Shown piece after piece: positions 1 through 5,538 of a stretch of DNA of 5,953 bases. Position numbers and translations under genes: made by a program. Source of the DNA: Thermoplasmata archaeon (GTDB lineage: Archaea; Thermoplasmatota; Thermoplasmata; Thermoplasmatales; GCA-001856825); assembly GCA_021793855.1 (NCBI GenBank), contig JAJYRY010000066.1, forward strand, positions 1 to 5,953, given 5' to 3'. The notes beneath the pieces are model-generated. The model was given only the letters and a program-made list of their open reading frames with translations. It did no database searches and had not been told where the DNA came from. The first letter of the stretch is position 1. Each line of letters opens with the position of its first letter.

Positions 1-111
1 GTCACACTGCAGCCAGGTGAATACTACCTCAATTTCAATAGTAATGGCAATCTGGTTGTTCACAATGGCGAGTTCACCATCACAAGCGACATGAAGCTGA
101 CACCAAAATAA
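1..111 (+). CDS. C-terminal end of a beta-rich, probably secreted protein (partial)
   Basis: Frame 1 is open from the first base of the window to TAA at 109-111, giving 36 residues of a protein whose start lies outside. The visible piece includes LQPGEYYLNFNSNGNLVV and ends EFTITSDMKLTPK. Alternating polar and hydrophobic residues, a PGEYY turn and an NSNGN turn suggest the last strands of an immunoglobulin-like or carbohydrate-binding beta-sandwich, as found at the ends of exported or cell-surface proteins. No catalytic motif is visible, and the family cannot be named from so short a tail. A run of eight T follows at 120-127, but I see no convincing hairpin before it, so I do not call a terminator. 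It faces the minus-strand operon (convergent) and is probably unrelated to it. Confidence 0.6.
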   Translation, partial: VTLQPGEYYLNFNSNGNLVVHNGEFTITSDMKLTPK

Positions 112-129
112 CCCTTCTATTTTTTTTGA

Positions 130-257
130 ATGTCTGTATGTACTGCCAAGGTAAGTGCAGCTTGAGGAAAAGATCGGACAAGCTTCGTGTCAAAGAAGAA
201 GATATTGTTGGGTTTTATGAGAAAGACGGGAAAATTGTTTTAAGCAAGATGAAATAA
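130..257 (+). pseudogene. AbrB/MazE-like antitoxin remnant, probably frameshifted
   Basis: An ATG at 138 opens a 39-residue frame ending at TAA 255-257. Its last 25 residues, DKLRVKEEDIVGFYEKDGKI and so on, match the well-known swapped-hairpin pattern of AbrB/MazE/SpoVT DNA-binding antitoxins (IRxKLxIKEGDxVxFYExDGKIVL). The residues before this do not fit. In an intact member a strand such as KVTLPKEIR would precede DKL, whereas this frame reads MYCQGKCSLRKRS. Pieces of the expected segment appear in the other two frames: AKV at 145-153 and LEEKI at 161-175. That is what two small indels would produce. No Shine-Dalgarno precedes ATG 138, and no toxin partner is visible. I read it as a decayed antitoxin or transition-state-regulator gene; a genuine 39-residue variant is the less likely alternative. 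Confidence 0.55.
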
Positions 258-302
258 CACCAGCCCGGCATTTATCTGGCTCATATAGCTTTCCCGGACT
301 CT
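258..302. other. Convergent intergenic gap
   Basis: Short gap between the plus-strand AbrB-like remnant and the minus-strand reading frame ending at 303. It contains two CCCGG copies (about 264-268 and 294-298) in direct orientation, but no convincing stem followed by a T-run, so I cannot point to a terminator for either side. Confidence 0.3.
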
Positions 303-503
303 TCAGTCATCCAGATCGGGTGGCATTCCATTGCCGTTGCTTTCCCATTCAATTGCGAACCTCACGGTCTCCGGGGCACCTGCCACCATCACCCTCGGTA
401 TCTGTATGCTCACCTGCCCAACCGGAGTCCTGTGAACAAACGTATAAAATTCCCCAACCCCGAACCCTATTGCCCTCTTGGCCTCCCCCTCTATCCCTGT
501 CAT
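303..503 (-). CDS. Hypothetical protein, second half of a possibly interrupted gene
   Basis: A 66-residue frame from ATG at 503-501 to TGA at 305-303. It contains strand-like stretches (GEFYTFVHRTPVGQVSIQIP, VRFAIEWES) and ends with a polar acidic tail, NGNGMPPDLDD. It looks like a real beta-rich C-terminal domain, not a chance frame, but I recognise no family. Its ATG directly follows the TAA of the 53-residue frame at 504-665 in the same frame, so the two could be one 120-codon gene split by a nonsense codon. Alternatively it is translated by reinitiation: GGGGTGA, a partial Shine-Dalgarno match, sits a few bases before this ATG, inside the end of the preceding frame. Base composition is richer in G+C than the neighbouring NERD and radical SAM genes, which suggests a different origin. 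Confidence 0.5.
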   Translation of the reverse strand: MTGIEGEAKRAIGFGVGEFYTFVHRTPVGQVSIQIPRVMVAGAPETVRFAIEWESNGNGMPPDLDD

Positions 504-665
504 TTATGTCACCCCACTTCTGAAACTGTGTGCATGTCCATCACACCCATTCCCATTTATATCCTTGCCGTAATCGCCCAAGTAGCTGAGGTCGAAGTGC
601 AGGTCCGGGTGATCCCCGGACACTTTGAAGAGGATGTCTAGGTATTCTTTCGAAATCCTTTCCAT
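504..665 (-). CDS. Small hypothetical protein (53 aa) overlapping the NERD gene stop
   Basis: ATG at 665-663 shares its A with the TAA stop of the upstream NERD-domain gene (TAATG), an arrangement typical of translational coupling. The frame runs 53 residues to TAA at 506-504. The beginning, MERISKEYLDILFKVSG, looks like an amphipathic helix; a DLHFDLSYLGDYG strand region follows, then DINGNGCDG, which resembles a short Asp/Asn-rich calcium-binding loop. There is no Shine-Dalgarno of its own, which fits coupling to the gene before it. The frame resumes immediately after the stop as the 66-residue ORF at 303-503, so this may be the first half of one broken gene. I recognise no family. G+C rises right at its start, so the operon boundary may instead lie here and the overlap be accidental. 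Confidence 0.5.
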   Translation of the reverse strand: MERISKEYLDILFKVSGDHPDLHFDLSYLGDYGKDINGNGCDGHAHSFRSGVT

Positions 666-3406
666 TATTCAACCGTTATCATTTCTGGTTTAAATTCGTC
701 CTCGAACCTGGAAGATTCTTCCAGTAAATCCTTCTTATTAGAGATAATTTCCTCTTCACTCAGATATGCAACCTTAATATCTTTATAGAGTTGACCCCAG
801 TCGAAACCTACTCGTGATTCTTCTTGGGTATTGCTCCTTTTTTTGAATACGTCGAGTAACTCATCTATACCCTGATTTCTGTCAGCCCCATATCCCTTGA
901 GATAATTCCAGTCTAAAGCCGATCTCAGAATGAGAGTTATGTTTACAATGTCATTATCTTGATACCCTATCAATGCACCAACAGTTTTCTTATTTATTCT
1001 GAGTTTGTTTAGGTATTTGATCCTGTCCAAAGGAATAGGAATATATCTTCTATTTTCTAGCGTTCCATTTACTCTTTCTTCAACTTCTAAATATAAACCT
1101 GCTCCACCAATGATAAACTCGCATTCTAAAGCCACATTATTCTTTACAAAAGTGTATAACTCAAAGTGTTTATTCGGTACTATTCTTTCTAAGCAATAAA
1201 ATAAATGGGTTGGGTCTTCATTTCTTGAATTCAAGAAAAATGATTCTATCTTGTCTAGTCGCTTGAGTCTAACATACATTTCCCTTATTGTACCTTTGAT
1301 TTCTTCCGACTCCAGATTTTCATATTCAGTGAGTTTGTCCGGATTATGCATAAAGTAAGATTCGGCTATTGAAATCCCAATTGCCATTAGATTCGGGTTG
1401 CCAGTGTTAAGAAGTTGAAAGCCAATGTTTTCGCCTTCCTTTTTCAAGTTATCTTTATCCCAAACTACATACTCAAGAATGTGGCCCGGGTCTTGAAATT
1501 GATCAGAGGAATAATCCGATCCACTCAAAAGAAGATCTTTGCATTTTTGTACTGTACGATTTGAGGCACAACCCTTGATAAAATCGCCATACTCAATAAA
1601 AGCATTCTTGGAAAAGTTAAGTTTTTCTACTTCATTCCAGAGGCGTTCCTCTAACCTATTACTGTCAAGGAGCAAAAGGCTATCAAACAGATTGTTTTTG
1701 TAAAATTTTTCGTGACCATCGTTTGCTTCATGTAAAAATTTGTCCCATATTGTATCAAATGATCCGTGATCTTTTAATCTGGCAAGCGCCATTGACGCCT
1801 CGTTCCTTAACTGTTTACTGTCCCAGGGGTCAGTTTCAGCGTTCTCCGAAAGAAATTTGCTGATTTCACGAATAACCTTCTCATTTCCAATCTTACCAAG
1901 AGCTTCGATCACCTTTAATTTTACACGTACTGATTTAAAGTCTATAAGTATCTTTATTAGATAATCCACGGCATCTTTATTTCTCATTTCTCCGAGAGCA
2001 GCAATTGTTTCTACAAGGGTGTCGAGATTCCCAGATTCATCTTGAGAATCGTCCGGAAATCTTTCTAACAGGGTAATGAGATGCTCAAGTATAGTGTCAA
2101 GCAGATCCTTTGTCTTCATATCTGAAGACACATTTATCCAGGTTTTCAGAACTTTGCCGTATCCTGAAGACTGTTCTACTGCTTCACTGAGTTTCTTTCT
2201 TAGTTCTTCAGTTGCAGGAAGGGAGTCTCTTATCTCCCAATCTCTGTTTAATTGTCTAACATTTGTTTTCCAGTAAAAGAATGGATTTTTCAGGTTATTC
2301 TTATAAAAAGCTACTAGGGTTCCAGAGGCAAGCTGTTTACCTGTGATGCTTCCCAATGCTTCAATAAATAAAGTTATATTATTGAAGTGTTTTTCAGCGT
2401 TAAGCCCATGAACTAAAGCCTCATTCAACTTGTCATTATACCTATAGGATGATTCAAGAAAAAACTTCAGTGAACCGGCCCGTATGTCAGGATCATCATC
2501 TTTAATCCCAAGCAAAAATAGCGATTGGGCGTCTTCTGGGCTATATTTCTGCGGAAAGTTAAGCAACCACGCGTATAACAGGGAATAAGTCTCACCCCTT
2601 GTAATCAAGGACAGTTCAGGAATCATCTCTCTGAACTTATCAAAATAATGGATGAATGAAAGGTCTCTGCAGTAACCTATTGCTTTATGGATTTGTTCAG
2701 TTTCCTTTGAGTTGATCATAGATTCTATTACCGGAGACCTCCCATCCTCGTATTTCGGAACTACCCCGGTTAAAAAAACATCTCTTTCATTTGTCTCTAC
2801 ACAATTTAACTTCTTCAATAATAATTTAAATTCTTCCTCAGTTATGGCTTCCCGATTGCTCGTGCCTATATGTGAGAGTTCGTTGACAAGCTTGTCAAGA
2901 GGCACCACCTTGCTCCAGAATAAATCTGGATGTTTTTTGAATAAGGGCTCAGAATTTTGAGCTGTTACAATCCAACCTCCAATTTTGTCACCCAGTTCCT
3001 TCGCTATTCCGTTTTCGGAAGAATCTCCTCTCCTTACGACATTTTCAATCATGAATTTAATCAAGGCTCTCCTTTGCCTGCCTACTTGATGAAAAGGATT
3101 CTTATGCTGCTTTTTTATAGGTCTCTTTTCCCCATTTGACTCAATGGACTGCCAATGATTGTTTTCACCGAAAGTCGGTTCGAACTTCCCGGAGATATTT
3201 TTGAGCTCAAGAATCACGATTCCGCCTTCCCTGTAGAATAAGCAATCTATTTGGGGATGCCCATCAAAAATCTTCGGATCAACTGCAAGGTATACGTTCT
3301 TTTGTCTATCGTTGAAATAGATATTCAATAATTCTATGATCTTTGAAAGTTGATCTCTTTCACCCTCTTCGGTTAAGGTTCCGCTTCTAAAAATTTTTAG
3401 AGTCAT
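665..3406 (-). CDS. Large NERD-domain protein with helical-repeat body (putative nuclease effector)
   Basis: 913 residues. The N-terminus carries a NERD (nuclease-related) domain of the PD-(D/E)xK fold. Visible signs are GE at 14-15 in an opening helix, QID with D54, the strand IVILELKN with E67 and K69 (the ExK pair), and NPFHQVGRQR at 103-112, matching the NPxxQ motif that follows the core in NERD proteins. The catalytic set D54/E67/K69 appears complete, so DNA or RNA cleavage is plausible but unproven. The remainder is largely helical: residues about 430-560 contain HEAT-like repeats (VETIAALGEM, LKVIEALGKIGNEKVI, EASMALARLKDHG), and about 290-350 look similar. The last 150 residues are mixed alpha/beta (EFIIGGAGLYLEVEE) and end in an acidic tail. 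There is no signal peptide or membrane segment, so it is cytosolic. ATG at 3406 directly follows the radical SAM TAA, with GAGGT as a suitable Shine-Dalgarno inside that gene's last codons. NERD assignment is good; the role is inferred. Confidence 0.85.
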   Translation of the reverse strand: MTLKIFRSGTLTEEGERDQLSKIIELLNIYFNDRQKNVYLAVDPKIFDGHPQIDCLFYREGGIVILELKNISGKFEPTFGENNHWQSIESNGEKRPIKKQHKNPFHQVGRQRRALIKFMIENVVRRGDSSENGIAKELGDKIGGWIVTAQNSEPLFKKHPDLFWSKVVPLDKLVNELSHIGTSNREAITEEEFKLLLKKLNCVETNERDVFLTGVVPKYEDGRSPVIESMINSKETEQIHKAIGYCRDLSFIHYFDKFREMIPELSLITRGETYSLLYAWLLNFPQKYSPEDAQSLFLLGIKDDDPDIRAGSLKFFLESSYRYNDKLNEALVHGLNAEKHFNNITLFIEALGSITGKQLASGTLVAFYKNNLKNPFFYWKTNVRQLNRDWEIRDSLPATEELRKKLSEAVEQSSGYGKVLKTWINVSSDMKTKDLLDTILEHLITLLERFPDDSQDESGNLDTLVETIAALGEMRNKDAVDYLIKILIDFKSVRVKLKVIEALGKIGNEKVIREISKFLSENAETDPWDSKQLRNEASMALARLKDHGSFDTIWDKFLHEANDGHEKFYKNNLFDSLLLLDSNRLEERLWNEVEKLNFSKNAFIEYGDFIKGCASNRTVQKCKDLLLSGSDYSSDQFQDPGHILEYVVWDKDNLKKEGENIGFQLLNTGNPNLMAIGISIAESYFMHNPDKLTEYENLESEEIKGTIREMYVRLKRLDKIESFFLNSRNEDPTHLFYCLERIVPNKHFELYTFVKNNVALECEFIIGGAGLYLEVEERVNGTLENRRYIPIPLDRIKYLNKLRINKKTVGALIGYQDNDIVNITLILRSALDWNYLKGYGADRNQGIDELLDVFKKRSNTQEESRVGFDWGQLYKDIKVAYLSEEEIISNKKDLLEESSRFEDEFKPEMITVE

Positions 3407-4726
3407 TTAACTTACCTCAGATAATTCCTTCAATTGCGTCATAAACTCACCGGTCATAATATTGCTATGATCTTCTAAATATCTCTGGATCTTCTTTACT
3501 TTATAGACCTGATTCAAGTTCATCCAATCTGTACTTATTACTTCTCTTGGAAAAATAGGAGAAAATAGGATCTCTCCATTATCCGCACTCAACTCGATCT
3601 CGGTTCCTCTTAAGAGTGAAAGAGGGAATATTCGCAACTTCGTGCATCCAATATCTTTAAGAAAGATTATGTCTGAGATGAAAGACTCTAAAGTCTGTCC
3701 GGGCAATCCGTAAATAAGGTGCGTTTCAAACCTTATACCCCTAACAATGAGATCGCCAATGACCTCCTTAACCTTTTCTCTGTTGTTTACCCGTTTGATC
3801 CTTCTCTGAACGCCACTGTCCAAAGTTTGCAATCCGCATTCCAGTATGACTTTTTCCGAGTTGAGTTTTTCAATCAGCTTAGAGTTCAAATGTTCAAATC
3901 GTGTTTGCAAATTATATGTTGTGTTAGGCGTGATCTCGTTCATCAATTCAAGCATACGGATAGCTCTTTCCTTATTCAGAAAGAAAACCGGGTCAAGAAC
4001 CGCAACATTCTTAGGGTTCATTTTTGCAATTTTCTTCAATTCAAACTCGATATTTTTCATATCGCTTTCTGTCATTCCATTATTTGGCAGCTTAAAGGCG
4101 CAAAATGAACAGCGGTATACACATCCTCTCTGCGTTTGCCATCTAGCAAAGTTCTCCCCCATAAATTCACTTAATAACTCATCTCTTCCGAAGGGTGACG
4201 TTTCTATATTAGTAGTAGGGTCTGCTAGCCTATCACTTATAAATTCGCCTTTTCTATAAACACCAGGAATATCCTGCCAGGAATTATCTATAAGGTTCTT
4301 GATTATTTGAGCGAAAGCCACCTCCCCAAAACCCTTCACAAAGAATTGCACATCTGGAAACTCATCATTGAGCTCTTTTCCGCCATATGTGATCTCCGGA
4401 CCTCCAAGTACAATGACGCCATCATATCCGAATTCTCTGAGTGATCTAATTATGAGTTTTGTCTGGGCTGAATTCCATGCATAAACCCCAATACCCAGTA
4501 CAAAAGGATTTACAAAGAGAACCTCGTGGATTGTGTCCGTTAAATTTTCTCTAACATCTGTTTGTATCATTGCAATTTCAATTTCTCTTTCTGAAAACGA
4601 GTTTTTTAAGTTCGAATAAATGTACGCCATACCTAACGGTATTCTAGGATCTTTTCGCCTGTACCAATTAAGGGACAGCAAAGCAACACTCCTCTTCGAA
4701 TTTCCAGACAAATCCAGCTTTTTCAT
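3407..4726 (-). CDS. B12-binding-type radical SAM protein
   Basis: 439 residues from ATG 4726. Residues about 12-150 resemble the cobalamin-binding Rossmann domain found in front of many radical SAM enzymes: strand VALLSL, RIPLGMAYIYSNL at 28-40, VLGIGVYAW at 76-84, GVIVLGGPEITYGG at 103-116. I do not see the DxHxxG lower-ligand motif, so any B12 would bind base-on or not at all. The radical SAM core follows, with RGCVYRCSFC carrying the 4Fe-4S/SAM motif CxxxCxxC (C202, C206, C209), LDPVFFL at 244-250, CGLQT at 297-301 and IYGLPGQT at 338-345. Only two other cysteines exist (C297, C361), so there is no SPASM or second-cluster domain. The family catalyses SAM-dependent radical chemistry such as methylation or C-C/thioether formation; the substrate is not visible here, and the 41-residue peptide upstream is the obvious candidate. 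The annotated ATG has no Shine-Dalgarno; TTG at 4681 (Leu16) sits seven bases after AAGAGGAG and is an alternative start. Confidence 0.88.
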   Translation of the reverse strand: MKKLDLSGNSKRSVALLSLNWYRRKDPRIPLGMAYIYSNLKNSFSEREIEIAMIQTDVRENLTDTIHEVLFVNPFVLGIGVYAWNSAQTKLIIRSLREFGYDGVIVLGGPEITYGGKELNDEFPDVQFFVKGFGEVAFAQIIKNLIDNSWQDIPGVYRKGEFISDRLADPTTNIETSPFGRDELLSEFMGENFARWQTQRGCVYRCSFCAFKLPNNGMTESDMKNIEFELKKIAKMNPKNVAVLDPVFFLNKERAIRMLELMNEITPNTTYNLQTRFEHLNSKLIEKLNSEKVILECGLQTLDSGVQRRIKRVNNREKVKEVIGDLIVRGIRFETHLIYGLPGQTLESFISDIIFLKDIGCTKLRIFPLSLLRGTEIELSADNGEILFSPIFPREVISTDWMNLNQVYKVKKIQRYLEDHSNIMTGEFMTQLKELSEVS

Positions 4727-4729
4727 ACG

Positions 4730-4747
4730 TGGAAACTTGCGTTTCCA
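4730..4747 (-). promoter_or_regulatory. GCAA-tetraloop hairpin at the radical SAM start codon
   Basis: Read on the mRNA strand, TGGAAAC-GCAA-GTTTCCA forms a perfect 7-bp stem closed by a GNRA-type tetraloop, ending three bases before the ATG at 4726. It occupies exactly where a Shine-Dalgarno should be, and no purine-rich site is otherwise present. It could suppress or position initiation at this ATG, or show that the real start is further in. Structure is seen directly; a regulatory role is inferred. Confidence 0.5.
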
Positions 4748-4759
4748 AATTTAATTTGG
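4745..4759. repeat. Perfect 15-bp palindrome upstream of the radical SAM gene
   Basis: CCAAATT-T-AATTTGG has 7-bp arms around one central base and overlaps the distal end of the GCAA hairpin by two or three bases. A symmetrical AT-rich site just before a gene could be an operator for a dimeric repressor, or a competing RNA stem with the adjacent hairpin. No regulator is encoded nearby apart from the decayed AbrB-like remnant. Confidence 0.4.
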
Positions 4760-4782
4760 TAAAACCCTATCCCATTTCTACT

Positions 4783-4788
4783 ATAATA
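4783..4788 (-). promoter_or_regulatory. Weak candidate -10 for the radical SAM/NERD operon
   Basis: TATTAT on the minus strand, in an AT-rich stretch about 60 bases before the ATG at 4726. No recognisable TTGACA-like box lies 16-18 bases upstream, so this is only a possibility. It would give the radical SAM and NERD genes their own promoter, separate from that of the peptide gene. Confidence 0.2.
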
Positions 4789-4883
4789 ATTTAATTCATA
4801 GTTAGACTTTTGATATTGCCCTAAAGATCGCGGAATAGACGAAGTTGGATCTCATTAACTGTGGGGTAAATAATAAACCCTGA

Positions 4884-5068
4884 ATGAATTATATTTGTGA
4901 ATTCAGAAGAACTGTTCTGGAATCTTTTGGGTATAGAGTAACCGAAGACGTACTCCATTCAGCTGTTCTTACGGCTTCAAGGCCAGTGAATATGGAGATA
5001 CAATAATACATCTTGTGGCAGGAGGATTGAAGTTACTCCCCAGAATGTTAAAAGAACCCAAAAAATAG
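4884..5068 (+). pseudogene. Possible unrecognised gene relic in two frames
   Basis: The 366-bp gap between the peptide gene and the radical SAM gene contains no intact gene. On the plus strand, ATG 4884 opens 40 residues (FRRTVLESFGYRVTEDVLHS in part) ending at TAA 5004-5006. Another frame, open from 4937, reads a protein-like C-terminus, SEYGDTIIHLVAGGLKLLP and onward, ending KEPKK at TAG 5066-5068. One frameshift near 4970-4985 would join them into a single C-terminal fragment. I do not recognise a family, neither piece has a ribosome site, and chance is possible. Confidence 0.25.
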
Positions 5069-5084
5069 GAGAGGGTAACCTCTC
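5060..5084 (-). terminator. Terminator-like hairpin after the peptide gene
   Basis: On the mRNA strand GAGAGG-TTAC-CCTCTC forms a 6-bp stem (5069-5084), beginning eight bases after the peptide stop codon and followed by CTA and six T (5060-5065). This resembles a modest Rho-independent terminator. It would let the peptide be transcribed as a short abundant message, with reduced read-through into the radical SAM and NERD genes. Confidence 0.5.
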
Positions 5085-5092
5085 TCAAAAGA

Positions 5093-5218
5093 TTACTCTT
5101 CGTCTTCGTCCTCTTCTTCACCCCTAGATTCCCAGTATGCATGATTATTGTCGTTTAACTGATTTGAGTGGTTATCGTTTTCAGCCTTGGAGTGACTGTT
5201 TCCGCTGTATTTGCCCAT
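5093..5218 (-). CDS. 41-aa Asn/His/Ser-rich peptide with acidic tail (candidate modified-peptide precursor)
   Basis: ATG at 5218-5216, TAA at 5095-5093, 41 residues. The protein starts MGKYSGNSHSK, continues with NHSNQLNDNNHAYWESRG (residues 16-33) and ends in EEEDEDEE. It has no cysteine, no signal peptide and no membrane segment, and is too polar to fold like an ordinary small domain. The start is strongly supported: AGGAGGTGA lies nine bases upstream and a perfect TATAAT lies further back at 5277-5282. The NxxNQxNxNNxAYWxSRG arrangement reminds me of a class of tiny bacterial hypothetical proteins with similar Asn-rich AYW-SRG cores; that is memory, not a search. It lies upstream of and in the same direction as a radical SAM gene, so it could be that enzyme's substrate, with NHSN...SRG as the modified core or recognition element. 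A small antitoxin or chaperone for the NERD protein is an alternative. The existence of the gene is well supported; the role is not. Confidence 0.75.
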   Translation of the reverse strand: MGKYSGNSHSKAENDNHSNQLNDNNHAYWESRGEEEDEDEE

Positions 5219-5227
5219 TTAGTCTCA

Positions 5228-5233
5228 CCTCCT
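5228..5233 (-). promoter_or_regulatory. Strong Shine-Dalgarno of the 41-aa peptide gene
   Basis: The minus strand reads GGGAGGAGGTGAGACTAA and then ATG, a full AGGAGG with the GTGA extension, nine bases from the start codon. It is the best ribosome site in the window and the main reason for accepting so short a gene. Confidence 0.8.
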
Positions 5234-5276
5234 CCCAATCGTTATGGGTTGTTTAGGTCATCAGTTTACTGTTGGC

Positions 5277-5305
5277 ATTATAGCTAATTTACTTAGAGTA
5301 TGCAG
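5277..5305 (-). promoter_or_regulatory. Candidate promoter of the peptide gene
   Basis: A perfect TATAAT lies on the minus strand at 5277-5282. The hexamer 17 bases upstream (5300-5305) reads CTGCAT, a poor -35. Transcription would begin near 5270, giving a leader of about 50 bases before the peptide ATG. The weak -35 leaves room for an activator. Confidence 0.45.
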
Positions 5306-5478
5306 AATTACCCCGTTACTAAATGAGTTCTACCAGGCTAGTGAGAATGGTGAGTTTTGTGAAGCTAATGATCCTACCTCTGACCTTAGTCAAGTAAATT
5401 AGAAATATCTATTAGACTTTATGTAACTGGATAAGGCGATATCCGAGGTCATAAAGTATCTTGTTTCATTTAGGATGG

Positions 5479-5499
5479 CCAACAAAGAACTCTTGTTGG
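5479..5499. repeat. 7-bp inverted repeat with 7-base loop
   Basis: CCAACAA-AGAACTC-TTGTTGG. There is no T-run on either side, so it is not a terminator; it would lie in the leader of any transcript started from the upstream TATAAT at 5530-5535. Function unknown. Confidence 0.35.
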
Positions 5500-5529
5500 A
5501 CGCTTGTCTTGAACTGAACCAAACAAGAA

Positions 5530-5538
5530 ATTATACCA
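5530..5538 (-). promoter_or_regulatory. Candidate extended -10 promoter (TGGTATAAT)
   Basis: The minus strand reads ATGGTATAATTTC: TATAAT at 5530-5535 preceded by the TGn extension. Extended -10 promoters can work without a good -35, and none is evident here. It would give the peptide gene a leader of about 300 bases, and it lies just past the stop of the Schlafen-like remnant. Confidence 0.3.

Noticed and set aside
264..298. CCCGG copies as a possible bidirectional terminator stem
   Set aside because: The longer matches are direct, not inverted, and no T-run follows on either strand.
320..641. Plus-strand frames of 67 and 69 codons opposite the small minus-strand ORFs
   Set aside because: Pro/Ser/Cys-rich translations are typical of antisense reading. 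The minus-strand frames show better secondary-structure patterns and linkage to the operon.
1005..3139. Plus-strand frames of 60-82 codons within the NERD gene
   Set aside because: They are antisense to a clearly coding 913-residue protein, with low-complexity Ser/Phe composition expected from reversed Lys/Glu/Asn codons.
3719..4259. Long plus-strand frames (129 and 137 codons) opposite the radical SAM gene
   Set aside because: They lie entirely inside the radical SAM gene on the other strand, overlap each other, are Phe/Ser-rich without domain signs and have no ribosome sites. They are antisense shadows.
5093..5218. Assignment of the peptide to the His-Xaa-Ser (HxsA) family
   Set aside because: It has scattered His and Ser but no tandem HxS repeats, and the specific HxsB/HxsC pair is not present.
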